Under the pieces are notes generated by a model. The model was not told the origin of the DNA. It saw nothing but the letters and a program-made list of their open reading frames with translations, and ran no database searches. The position numbers and the translations under genes were made by a program. 64,000 nt of DNA from Cenococcum geophilum 1.58 (lineage: Eukaryota > Ascomycota > Dothideomycetes > Gloniales > Gloniaceae): positions 248,001 to 312,000 of the forward strand of contig KV748219.1 of assembly GCA_001692895.1 (NCBI GenBank), given 5' to 3'. Shown piece by piece: positions 22,976 through 35,400 of the stretch (within the stretch, counting starts at the first letter, position 1; each line of letters starts with the position of its first letter).

Positions 22976-24272
22976 TAAAGTATCGCCCTTAACAATACTA
23001 GGAGCCTTACTGCCTCCGCTTAAGGCTCCTGTTCTACCACCTAGGGAGGCCTATTAAGGGAAACTGGGATATAAAAACTACCCGATATACGACTACCTAG
23101 CTCATAGCTAGGCCCGAAACTGGCCTTACTCAGCTAGTTAACGTAGACGCGCCCTAGGCGTATAATAGGACACCCTTGGGCTTACACTAGCTCTGAGATC
23201 GCAAAGGAACGCGGCGAGGGTATAGGGAACCTCTTTTTATAAGAACTTGTTAAGGTTAACGCGTTATAGGCACCTTGTACGAAACTTGTTAAGGCCTTAA
23301 GGCTACCGCGAAGAACTTATTAAGGCCCTGCCTAGAGAACTCGTTAAGGCCCCTTTATAAGGGCCTATTTGGTAATCTAGTACACCTAGGTGACTTAAAA
23401 GAGGGTCTTAATAGGCGTGGTGCGCGCGACCTAGACGACAGCAATATAATAGCGACGCAACGGCGACCAGATAGCTTAATGAGGTGGAAATATAGGTAAA
23501 GCTCTAGGCAGCGGAAATATAGGCCAGCTTTAACGGCCCTATGGCGTTTAACTTATAGTTAACTTATAGGTGACTTATAGGAGGGTCTTAATAGGTGTAG
23601 TGTATATAACCTAACGTATATATATATGGGGAGGCTCTAAGGAAATATAGGCTAGTTGGATAAGGACTTAATAGTTAGAGATATAGGCTAGCTTATAAAA
23701 AGGGGGGATATAAGCTTAGTTAGTAGGAAAGGGGGGAGTAGGTTACCTAGTATAGGACCTAGGCTATAGCCCCCTCCTATAAGATATGGTCGGCCTATTA
23801 TAAGGAAACTCTTATAGGTAACGCGAAACGGGAACTGGCAGTATTATAGGGTGTTGCGCCCCTATACTACTACTAGCCTCCTATAGGGCGTAGTACGTAG
23901 TAGCCACTGCTGGCTCTAGGGACCTTACCTCTTAGCTAGGCTTTAACCCCTAGTATACCTAGTAGGTAGGTAGGATCGCGTCCTAGTTAGAGAGACTATT
24001 ACGTAGCTTAAGAGAATAGATACGCGTATTAGTATATTAATAGATAGAACTGTTTGCTAAAACGGCACGCCAGTAAGATATACTTAAGGAGTAAACAGAA
24101 GTTACCTAGGTAGGAAAGGTTTTAGCTAGGCTTTAACCGTAAAAGGTATATAAGGTGTTTAAGAGATATGATAAAGCCACTAGAAAACTAGGGTAGAGGC
24201 CTAAATAAGTAGATATATTAAACTCTACTATATTACTAGTACTACTAGCTAATATATAACTACCTACCTTAA
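22976..24272. other. unassigned repeat-like sequence between the two LINEs
   Basis: No protein is recognised. Four irregular copies of GAACTTGTTAAGG occur between 23246 and 23352. A 45-bp imperfect direct repeat lies at 23389-23433 and 23569-23613. Two GGGGGG runs sit near 23704 and 23732. The first half is less RIP-mutated than the second. It may be noncoding parts of an LTR element. Confidence 0.4.
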
Positions 24273-26532
24273 CGCACTGACGAAATTGTTTAAAAGAGGA
24301 GGATATTTATCTTAGATATTCTTTTATTTAAATCCTAGTCCTTTATTTAGCTAGTTCCCATTATAAGGCGGCCCCTATAGCCTACTAAATAAAGCCCTAG
24401 AGCCCTAATGGCTGCTTTAACCCCTAAACGCGTATTAGTAACACTACCTCTAGACCTGTTAGCAGCTTTATTAAGACAGATAAGGAAACTAAGCGTAAAG
24501 GTATAAGAGGCCTAGTAGTCGTTAAGGATATAAACCTAAAGATTAGTATAGTTTAAATAGTAGATAACCGTACTATAAACCGGAATATAAGCTATATAAC
24601 ATATACTGCCTCTATTTCCTATAGTAAGAATCTCTACTTTACCTAAATATAAAGGAGGAGGTATTAACTATAATGAATTTTATCAACTTATTAAAAGCCT
24701 TAGAGAAACTATAGTATAGTAGAGCAATATTATTACAAACCAGAATAGCATTATTAAGAGTATTAAAAACGACCTAGTAGACATTAAATCGGAATAGTAA
24801 AGCCTTAAAAAGTAAAACGCTAAACTTTAAAAGGCTATCTGGTCCTTGCGAGCGTAACTAAATACTCCCTTAGCTCTAACATAATTATAGGTATTAGTAG
24901 CGGCTAGTAGAGGCATAATAGGGGTAAAGGTAACTCTGCTATAAACGATAAATACTAGGAACTTTAAGGAACCTAATTAGTAGCTAGTAATAGACGTTAG
25001 CTAAGCGGGTAAGGAAATAATAGAGAAGGTAGCTATTACTAAAGTAGTAAAGCAAACCATTATATAAGGTATAAAGGATGTTAATAGGCTTACGGGAGCT
25101 ATACTTAAGGACTTCCGCGTATAGTAAATAAGAGACAGCGCGAGCATTATTAGATTCTTAGTAGAAAAAGATAAAGAAGCTATATTTAGGCAGATAACTG
25201 CCTAATAGCTTAAACCATATATTTTTAGGGCGAGGCTTATTAGACCTAAGTAGTATACGGTTAAGGCGGACTAGGTTAAAGTACCCTTAGCAATAGATAT
25301 TAATAATAGAAAAGTAAGTAAGTTAGCTATAGAGCGCTTTAGGGTAGAGAATAGTATAAAGTTATATATAATAAGATAGCTTAGATAACTAAGGCCGCGC
25401 AGCTAGTATATGTTAGTAATTGTTAAAGTGGCAATAAAAGAGGATATAAAGAAGCTGCTTATGTTAGACAACGTGTTATTTAGGGGAGGTGCGGTTATTA
25501 TATCGCTATTTAAGGAGCGACGTACCCCTATAGCATGCTATAAATGCAAAAGGTTTAGATATAGGGCTAAAGATTATACGCGACCTAATACGTATAAAAT
25601 GTATAGGCGGGAAGGCCATCTTTGGTATAAGACGGTTAATCTATACTACGTAAACTGTTAGGGTCCTTACTAAGCCTTATACCGTAAATGCCTAGTATAT
25701 AGGAAAGAGATAGATAGGATTCTTATATAATAGCGTTATAAATAGAGAACTTTAAATCCTTTAGGCGAATATAAAAAAGTATAGGGAAGCGTAGTATGCG
25801 CTATATAATAATAAAGCGCTAGTAGACTTCCACTTTATTCTAGGTTAGGAACCTTACTACTTTCTCTTAAATAGGGAAGTAGTACTAGCTGGCTTAAATC
25901 TTAGGTAAATAAGGTTTGTCCTAATAGGCAGAAAGTAGCGGTTTTCCCTAGTTAGGTTATATATCTGGGCATCTAAAGAGCTGGCAGCTATATAGCTATA
26001 GGTAGATTTAGCAGATATTATAGTAGTAGTAGCGTACGTTAGCCAAAGGAGACTTATAATTATGTTAGTATATATTTTAGATAGATATTTAAGAAGAACT
26101 AAGGAAGAGAACCTAGAGGAGCTCTCTAGTAGGCTAGAGATAATTAATAGTCTAATTTAGGGTAAACTACTACGCGACCTATATACCGAGGTGGTAATTA
26201 TAGGTGACTTTAATCGGCACAATCCGCTATAGGGAGGAAGTTATATTAGTACTATATTAAAGCAGGAAGAAAGCGCGCTAATTATTAACTTTATAGCGGA
26301 CCGGTTACTCTAGAGCCTACTTTTAGTAGGAATACCTATGTTTAAAAGCGACGTGGGGCGAATATTAACAATTAACCTTATGCTTATAACCCTAGGCCTA
26401 GCGAGTAAACTAGCAAAGTGCGCTATTTAGGAGTATAAGTATGGGTTAGACTATAGAGCTATTTATACTAGCTTTTGGGTTAATATAGACATATAGGAGA
26501 GCTAGGAGAGGCTGCTTATTATAAATATAAAC
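24273..26532 (+). mobile_element. LINE-B, 5' segment (5'UTR, ORF1, endonuclease)
   Basis: The second LINE copy, collinear with LINE-A 16785-19340 but without the 296-bp insert. It is heavily RIP-mutated from the first base, in contrast to LINE-A. A stretch at 25410-25661 happens to stay open and covers the zinc-knuckle region (CYKCKRF...MYRREGHLW). The endonuclease word GDFNRHNPL lies near 26200-26230. It breaks off at ATAAATATAAAC, where Gypsy-2 begins. Confidence 0.87.
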
Positions 26533-26725
26533 TGTTAGCGACTCAGTTAATTAAGGCACGAGTACGGCAAGAGGGTCGCGTAAGCCTGTACGATTAGATT
26601 GTCTATAAACGAGGATCCAAAGCTAAAGAAAGGAAAGGGAAAGATAAGTAGTGCCACTTAAAGTTATATACAATCTTCTGGTTACATAACTATAACTACT
26701 ACCAAGTTCTACCAGTGCCGTAACA
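26533..26725 (-). repeat. left LTR of Gypsy-2
   Basis: TGTTAGCGACTC...CAGTGCCGTAACA, 193 bp. It lacks most of the AAGTTCTGCC tandem copies and is closest to the Gypsy-4 LTRs in its middle. Confidence 0.88.
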
Positions 26726-29700
26726 TTACCCCCCCCTCTAAAAAAGCCTATCCTTAGGCTTTGTGTCCGTATTATACCTATAGGGCGTTCTTGTCTTTAT
26801 GCTTAATAGGTAGTTTATTATCTTCGCTATACTAGCACTCTATCCACTCGTCTAGATACTTTAGGGGTTTTAGCTCGTTAGGATACTAATTATAAAATTC
26901 TTTAAGCTTTTAGGGGCAACTTATAAAGTTCCAAGTAGGGTACTAGGTTAGGTCTAAATCGTAACCTTTTTATTAAATATGGTATTTTAGCGTTCCTCGT
27001 ACTAGTTTATAGGCTAGTATTTTATTAATTTCCCATTTATCGTCGCCATTAACTTAAATCAGAAGTGGAGGCTTATTCTTTTATCCAGGTAGTGGGTTAT
27101 TTATAGCTTTCCATAGCTTATCTAGTAAGAAAATAGGGTGGACTTTAATTAAGTCTGGGAGTTAAACCTTATATAAGTTGCCTTCTTTATTAAGGATCTT
27201 ATACGGTCCTGCTATCTTATAGTCTAGCTTATAGCTAGGCCGTTCTATCTTCTAGTTCTTTATTATAACCTAGACCTTATTACCTACGGTAAAGTCGGGC
27301 TCGCGCCTATACTTATTTACCTGCTATTCTATTAATTTCTAGGCCTTCTTTAGGTTCTTATAGGCTACCGTCTATACTTCTTCTAGGCGTCTAGTATACT
27401 ACTATACTTCCTTATAGGATAGTTTTTCGTATACGGTCTGTAGTCCTTCTGGTCTCTCCTAGTTAAAGCTTATATAGGGTAAGTATCCCATTTCCAATTA
27501 AATAGGGGCAAATCCTGTAGAGTCGTAAGGTAGGGTTGCTTGGGCGTAGTCTATTATAGGTAGCAATTTAGACTAGTTATTCTGGAAGTAGTTAATAAAG
27601 GGCCGGAGTCTTTAGTCCAAATATTGATTTATAATCTCCATCTAGCTATCTATTTAGGGGTAGTATACTATAGAGAGCTTTAGCTTAATACCTAAGATCC
27701 GGGTAAACTCGTTCTAAAAGGCCGATATAAACTGCGGTCTATAATCAGATATAATAGTATCTAATAGTCCGTAAATTTGATAGACGTAATAGATATATAG
27801 TTAGGCTGCCTCTTTAGCGTTAATATTCTTATAACAGGGGATTAAGAACAGGCGCTTACTAAAGCGGTTAACTAGGATTATAACTATATTATATCCGTTA
27901 TGGTCTATAGGTAACTTATAAAAGTCTATAAAGATATACTGCTAGGGGCGGTCGGGTATTAGGAGGGGCTTTAATAGCCCTAGTATCTTATCCCGTGGAA
28001 TTATAGACCTATAGTAGTTATTACAGTTTTATATATATTGGTTAATATCCACAACCATCCTAGGCTAGTAGTAGCGGTCGCCAATAATCCTACGGGTCTT
28101 ATTCTTTTTAGGGTAGGCCGTAGAGACCTAGGTATATACTTTAGCAATAAGCTAAGTCCATAAGTTCTATTCCTTTACCACTACTAGCCGTTCCTAGTGC
28201 TTAAGTAATCCGTTTTTAAGGGACTATAGGCTAGTAACGTTCTTTGCCTTTTTACGGTACTCCTATAAAGAAGAAGCCGTACGGTTTATTTATAGCAATT
28301 CGTTAATTAAGTTAAGTCCTAAAGGGTTAATAGGATATATCTCGGCGCCTAAGGAGTCTGTACTTAGTTCTGCCTATATCTAGGGGTTAAGGTATTTTAG
28401 TTATAGTAGTGTTTAGGTCTATAATAAGATCTTTATAGCCGTCTGGTTACTTAGGTCTTATTCACGCCTAGTAAGAGCATCCGCATAGTTTGTAGCGCCT
28501 GGTCTATATATAATTAAGAAGTTAAATTAAGATAGGATATCCGCCTAGCGTGCCTACCGGGCCGTAAGGGCCTTAGTTGTTATAAAGTATTCTAGGGCTT
28601 TATAATCCAAAACTACCTTAATAGGCTTAGGGGTCCCCTCTAGCTATATACGCCAGTGCTGAAAGCTAGAGATAATAGCCAGCATTTCTTTGTTATAGAT
28701 GTGGTAGTTTAGTTCGGCATCTATTATAGTCTTTAAATAGTATATAATAGGGTGCTATTCTCCGTCCAGTTACTTTTAGGAAAAAACGCCAGCTATTACG
28801 CTGTTTAAGGCATTAGTTTTTAATATTAAGGGCAGTTTTAGGTNAAAATAGGTAAGTAGGGGAGCCGATACCAGCCGTTTTTTAAGCTTATTAAAGGCCT
28901 ATATATATATAGCGTTAAAATAAAAGGGCTAGTCTTTTCTAGTAAGACGGTTAAGAGGCCAGGTAATCTTGCTGTAGTTTTTAATAAAACGTTAGTAGAA
29001 GTTGCAGAAACCTAAAAATAATTATACCCCTTTTACGGTCCGTAGGGGTGCCTTCTAGTTAATTGCGGCCGTTTTCTCTAGGTTAGCCTTAATTCCGTTT
29101 ATACTAATAATAAAACCTAGGTACTTTATACGCTTAACACTAAACTCTAACTTCTTAATATCTGCTTGGAGACTAGCCTCGCGAAGCTATTATAGAACTT
29201 TATAGACGTGCTCCTTGTATTCTAGTTTATTCTTAGAGTAAATTATAATATTATCTAGGTAGGCCGTATAGAAGTTATTAAGGTAGTTAAAGAGTATATC
29301 GTTTATGTACCGCTAGTACGTAGCTGGTCTGTTAGTAAGTCTAAAAGGAAGTACCTTATATTTATACGTTCCGTAACGGGTCTAAAATATAGTAAAATCC
29401 TTAGACTTGGGGTTTATCCTAATTTAGTAGAAGGCCTAGCGGATATTAAGCTTTATAAAGACCTTAGCTCTACTTATTTAGGCAAAAGTTTTATTAAATA
29501 AGGGCAGCGGATAGCGGTCTTTACAGGTTACGTTATTTAGCTTATAGTAGTCAATACAGAAGCGCAGCCCTCTATTTAGCTTTTTAATAAAGAGAATAGG
29601 TAAGTTAAAAGGGGCTTAGCTAGGCTTAATAAAGCCCTTATTTAGGTTGTCGATAAGGTACTACTTTATAGCCTATAATTCGGCAATAAACTGTAGGTAG

Positions 29701-32147
29701 AGAGGGCTAAAGCTAAGGGTACTTCCCTTGCCTTGCTTGATTTTAATCTTATAGTTATACGGTTAGTAAGGCGGAAGTATATTGGACGCCGCCTTAGAGA
29801 ATACGTCCTTAAATTTCCAGTGTTAATTAGGCAGTTTTTGTTCTACTAATTCCTTATCCGTAAGCTTGTGTTCTTATCTACTAAGTTCGCTTTCCTTTTC
29901 CTTAATTATTTAATTAATTTTATATAGGCTAGTTGTAAAGGTAACGGTATTAGGCTGAACCAGGTTCTAGTAGAATCCTACAGCGCTAATATAGTAGATA
30001 TTAACTAGTAGGAGGTCCGTAGGTTTCTTTACGGACCTCTATTAGGCCGTATTTTACAGTATAAGGTTTATAGTCTTTCTTAGCTTACGTTCCATTTTCT
30101 ATAAGTTATCCTTCCTATCTATTAGCTTAGTGTATCGTCTAATATCCCTAGCTTTCCTCTATAGCTTTATAAGGTTCTCTATAGGAGGCTTAGCTAGGTT
30201 ATTATCGACTTCCTAGGTCTGTAGTACGGGTGGCGTAATATAGGTAGTTTAGGGGCGGCGTAGTATACGGATCCGTTATAGGTTAAGCTATACGTCCTTC
30301 TTAAAGGCCTAGTCTTTGCGTATTATATTAGCCTAGTAAATAGTATTAATCTAGGGCCGTATAAGGTTTCTATTATAATACTAATTTCTTTTATAAAGGA
30401 AGGGGTTAGGGGTAGGGTTTTAGGCTAAATAAGCCGCCTACTTTATACGTTAAGCTATAAGCCTAAATAGGCTAGCTATTTTTTTCCTAAGATTATATTA
30501 TGGCTTTCTAGGTCCGTAATAAGAAATAGGATATTATACTACCTTTGTCCGTTAATGCGAAGGTAGATCTGTAAGATAGTTTTAATAGGTAGGCCTATTT
30601 ATCCGTTATACCCGCGAATAGGAATAGGTTTAGGCAGTTTCTTAAGGGGTGCATTTAAAAAGTTAGCCAGCTTTACGGTATACTAGATATCTATTAAGGC
30701 AAAGGCATTTACTTTAGAGTTAGCTAAAGCAGAGGTTAAAACTTAATATCTATTGCGGAATAAAGTATAAGGGATAGTGCAGCTTCTTCTACTAACTAGC
30801 CGACCCAGATTAATATGCGATATATTAATCCCTTTTAACCCTAAAGAGGAGTCTTCCTTTAAGGTTCCTCTTTTTCTAACTCTATACCGTCTTCCTAGAT
30901 TAACAGAACCTTATCTGCTTTTACCTTTATTAGATAGTCCCTTATAGGGTAGCCCTTTTAACCGCATAAAAAATAAGCTCCTTAATTGCTAAGGGCCTAT
31001 ATATAGGGGTTACTATATATAGGCCGCGTATATACCGAACCTATAGTAGGGCTAGCTATACAACTAGCTGCTAGATTAGCTGCGGGTTGTTAGGTTAGTA
31101 TTATAGGAGTTATAGGTTATACTAGGGCACTATAGGCCGTTTTAGCAGTACCTACAGCTTAGTTTAAAAGATTTCTAGTTTTTAACCGGTTAGCGCGTGC
31201 CTTAATTTAATGGAGGCCTTGGTTAATAGCTAAGCACTAATCTATAAGTTCCTTTAGCGTCTATACAGTAGTAAAAACTAGTAGTATAGCTTGCTGTAGG
31301 TCTAAGGTAAGCTTGTTAAATAGGTCTAGTAGTAGATCTTCCTAAGGGATTTAGGCCTGGCCGGCTAGGTGTAAAAAGCGGGTCTAGAAGGCCGAAAAAG
31401 TCTCTATTATTTTTATGTTTAGGCCTTTATAGTTAAGGCGGGCGTTCTGCACCTTAAAGGGGTCTTTATAGATAGAAGACAGGTAGTTAATCATCCCTTC
31501 TCTAGTAAGGAAGGGGTTTGCCGAGTCCTAAGCATATCGCGGACGTAGATACGTCTATACGTCCCCGCCGGTACGGCTAAAGACATAAGCCATTTTTGCT
31601 TAAGTGGTAGGGAAGTAGTCCGCATTAACTTTAAGCTTGTCTTGCAGTTAAAGCTTCCAGTTATTAAATATAGGGTCGGTTCCGTCTATAAGTAATAAGG
31701 GGTCCGCGACCTTCGCGGACCGTGACGATGCTATACATTGGGCTAGGGCCTTAAGGACCGTAGCAAGTCTGTTTAATAGGTTGTTGCTAGACATAGGGGT
31801 GTCCCTAGTTTTAAGCAGTTCTTATAGCTGTTTAATTTCGGCATTAGCTGCCGTAAGCTCCGCCTAGGGGGTTAAGATAGTAATTGTTTCTTTATTTAAG
31901 GTATTTAAGGGTCCTACAGCTGCTTTGCCAGCTACTATATTTCTTAGCATAGTAGTACGGGTATTAGGTAATTTTAGGTAATTTCTTTAGGGGTTCTGGT
32001 CTGTGCGTGTCTAGTTCTTAGGATTCCTTTTATATTCCTTTTATGTTCCTTCCGTGTCCTTATAATGTCCTTAGGGTCCTATTCTATATTCTGGTAGATA
32101 TATTTAAGTTCCTTCTTAGAAAGAAAGAGTAGATAAGCTTTAGATAA

Positions 32148-32402
32148 TATTAACGACTTAGTTAATCGAGGTACGAGCACGGCAAGAGGGTCGCGCAAGC
32201 CTGTATAATTGGATTGTCTATAAACGAGAATCTAAAGCTAGAGAAAGGAAAGGAGAAGAAGAGCAGCGCCGGTTAAAGTAGGGTTCTTTTATGCGGTCCT
32301 CTAGTCACGTGACCTTAAAGTTCTACCAAGTTCTGCTAGTTAAGTTCTGCTAAGTTCTACTAGTGCCGTAACAAGCTGCCGCTTTCTACCAGTGCCGTAA
32401 CA
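32148..32402 (-). repeat. shared middle LTR of the Gypsy-2/Gypsy-3 tandem
   Basis: 255 bp. Its end carries a duplicated extension, AGCTGCCGCTTTCT plus a second CAGTGCCGTAACA, found only here and in the right LTR of Gypsy-3. One LTR serving two internal regions indicates recombination between LTRs. Confidence 0.85.
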
Positions 32403-35400
32403 TTACCCCCCCCTTCGTAAAAGCCTGCCCTTAGGCTTTATATATCCGTATTATGCCTATAGGGCGTTCTTATCTTTATGCTCTTCTAGTAGCTTATTAT
32501 CTTTATTATACTAGCATTCTATCTATTCGTCTAGGTACTTTAGCGGTCCTAATTTATTAGGGTAATGGCTATAGAATTTTTAAAGCTTATGGGGACTGCT
32601 AATAAAGTTCTATATAGGGTACTAGGTAGGATCTAAGTTATAGCCTTTTCAACTAACGCGGTACTTTAGCGTTTTCCTTACTAGCTTACAGGCTAGTATC
32701 TCTTTAATTTCCTATTTATTATCGCTACTGACTTAAATTAGTAGGGGGAGTTCGTTCTTTTGTCTAGGTAATAGGTTATTTATAGCCTTCCGTAGCTTAT
32801 CCGGCAAAAAAATAGGGTAAACCTTAATTAAATCTAGGAGCTCTACTTTATATAAATTGCCTATTTTCTTAAAGACCTTATACGGTCCTACTATCTAATA
32901 ATCAAGCTTATGGCTAGGCCGTTCCGTCTTCTAGTTCTTTATTATAACCTAAACTATATTACCTACGGTAAAGTTAGGCTCACGCCTATACTTATTTGCC
33001 TACTATTTTATTAATTTTTAGGCCTTTTTTAGGTTTATATAGGCTACTATCTAAGCTTCCTCTAAGCGCTTGGCGTACTGCTAGGCTTCCTTATAAGACA
33101 GTTTCTTATATACGGTCTATAGTCCTTTTAGCCTATCTCAGTTAAAGCTTATTTAGGGTAAATACCCTATTTCTAGTTAGATAGATATAAATCCCATAGA
33201 GTTATAGGGTAAGGTCGCCTAGGCGTAGTTTATTAGAGGTAGTAGTTCGCCCTAGTTATCTTAGAAGTAGTTAACAAAGGGCCGGAGTCTCTAGTCTAAG
33301 TATTAATTTATAATCTTCGTCTAACCATCTATCTAGGGGTAGTACGCCGTAGAAAGCTTTAGCTTAATTCCTAGGATCTAGGTAAACTCGTTCTAGAAAG
33401 CCAATATAAACTACGGTTTATAGTCCAATATAATAGTATCTAGTAGTCCGTAAATTTAGTAGATATAATAGATATATAGTTAGGCCGCCTCTTTAGCATT
33501 AATATTCTTATAATAGGGGATTAAGAAAGGGCGTTTACTAAATTAGTTAACTAAGATTATAACTATATCATACCCGTCACGGTCTACTAGTAGTTTATAA
33601 AAGTCTATAGAGATATACTGCTAGGGGCGCTCTAGTATTAGGAGTGGCTTTAATAGTCCTAGGGTTTTATTTTATGGAATTATAGACCTATAGCAGTTAT
33701 TACAGTTCCTTATATAACGGTCAATATCCATAACTATTCCGGGCCAGTAGTAACGGTCACTAATAATCTTATAGGTTTTATTTTTTCTAGGGTGGGCCGT
33801 AGAAACCTAGGTATGTGCTTCGGTAATAAGCCGGGTTTATAAGTTCTTTTTTTTTACTACTACTAGCCGTTCCTAGTGCTTAAGTAATCCATTTTTAAGG
33901 GACTATAGGCTAGTAATATTCTTTGCCTTTTCACGGTACTCCTATAGAGAAGGGTTTATACAGTTTGCTTATAGTAGTTTATTAATAAGGTCAAATTCCA
34001 TAGGGTTAATAGAACATATCTCAGCGCTTAAAGATTTAGTACTTAGTTCTTCTTATATCTAAGGGTTAAGGTACTCTAGTTATAGTAGCGTCTAGGTCTT
34101 TAATAAGACCTTTACAGCTATCTAGTTATCTAGGTCCTATTTACGCCTTATAAAAGCGTCCGCACGGTTAGTAGCGCCTAGCCTATATATAATTAGGAAG
34201 TTAAACTAAGATAGAATATCTGCCTAGCGCGCCTACTAGGCCATAAGGGCTTTTGTTATTATAAAATATTCTAAGGCCTTATAATCTAAAACCACTTAGA
34301 TAGGTTTAGGGGTCCCTTCTAGCTATACTCGCCAGTACTAAAAGCTATAGATAATAGCCAACATTTCTTTGTTATAAATTAGGTAGTTTAGCTTAGTATC
34401 TACTATAGTCTTTAAGTAGTAAGCAATAGGGTACTATTCCCTATCCGTTTACTTCTGGGAATAAACGCCGGTAATAACACTATCTAAGGCATCCGTTTCT
34501 AGGTTAAAATAGGCGAGTAAAGGAGCGGAGACCAGCCGTTTCTTAAGTTTATTAAAAGCCTACCTATATACGGTATTGAAGTAAAAGGGCTAATCCTTTA
34601 TTATAAGGCGGCTAAGAGACCAAGTAATCCTGCTATAGTTTTTAATAAAGCGTTAGTAGAAGTTACAGAAGCCTAGGAATAACTATATCCCTTTTATAAT
34701 CCGTAGTAGTTCCTATTAATTAATTACGGCCGTCTTTTCCGGGTCTACCTTAATTCCATCCATACTAATAATAAACCCTAAGTACTTTATTTACTTTATA
34801 CTAAACTCCGACTTCTTAATATTAGCCTAGAGGCTAGTATTATAGAGCTATTATAGGACCTTATAGACGTACTCCTCATATTCTAACTTATTTTTAGAGT
34901 AAATTATAATATTATCTAGGTAGGCTATATAGAAGTCATTAAGGTAGTTAAAGAGTACATCATTTATATATTATTAGTACGTAGCAGGTCCGTTAGTTAG
35001 TCTAAAGGGGAGTACTTTATATTTATACGATCCGTATTAAGTCTAAAATATAGTAAGGTCTACAGATCTAGGGTTTATCCTAATTTAGTAGAAGGCCTAG
35101 TAGATATTAAGCTTTATAAATACCTTAGCTCTATTTATTTAGGCTAGTATCTTATCTAGTAAGGGTAGCGGATAACGGTCTTTACGGGTTATATTATTAA
35201 GCTTATAGTAGTTAATATAGAAATAAAGTCCTCTATTTAGCTTTTTTATAAAAAGAATAGGGGAGGCAAATAGGGCCTAACTAGGCTCAATAAACCCCTT
35301 TACTAGGTTATCTATAATATACTACTTAGTGGCCTATAATTCGGCAATAGATTATTTATAAAGGGGGGTATAGCCAAGGACGTTTTCCTTGTCTAGTTTA

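Larger units (their letters stand above)
26533..32402 (-). mobile_element. Gypsy-2, first unit of a Gypsy tandem
   Basis: A minus-strand Gypsy element with a 193-bp left (3') LTR, a polypurine tract (CCCCCCC) and a full internal region. Reverse transcriptase YLDN is near 29240-29265, the integrase region near 27950-28030, and the gag knuckle near 30945-30990. Its right LTR (32148-32402) is shared with Gypsy-3. Its internal sequence is closer to Gypsy-4 and Gypsy-0 than to Gypsy-1 and -3. All frames are destroyed by RIP. One ambiguous base (N) lies at about 28844. The left flank (TAAAC) has no matching duplicate on the far side of the tandem. Confidence 0.88.
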
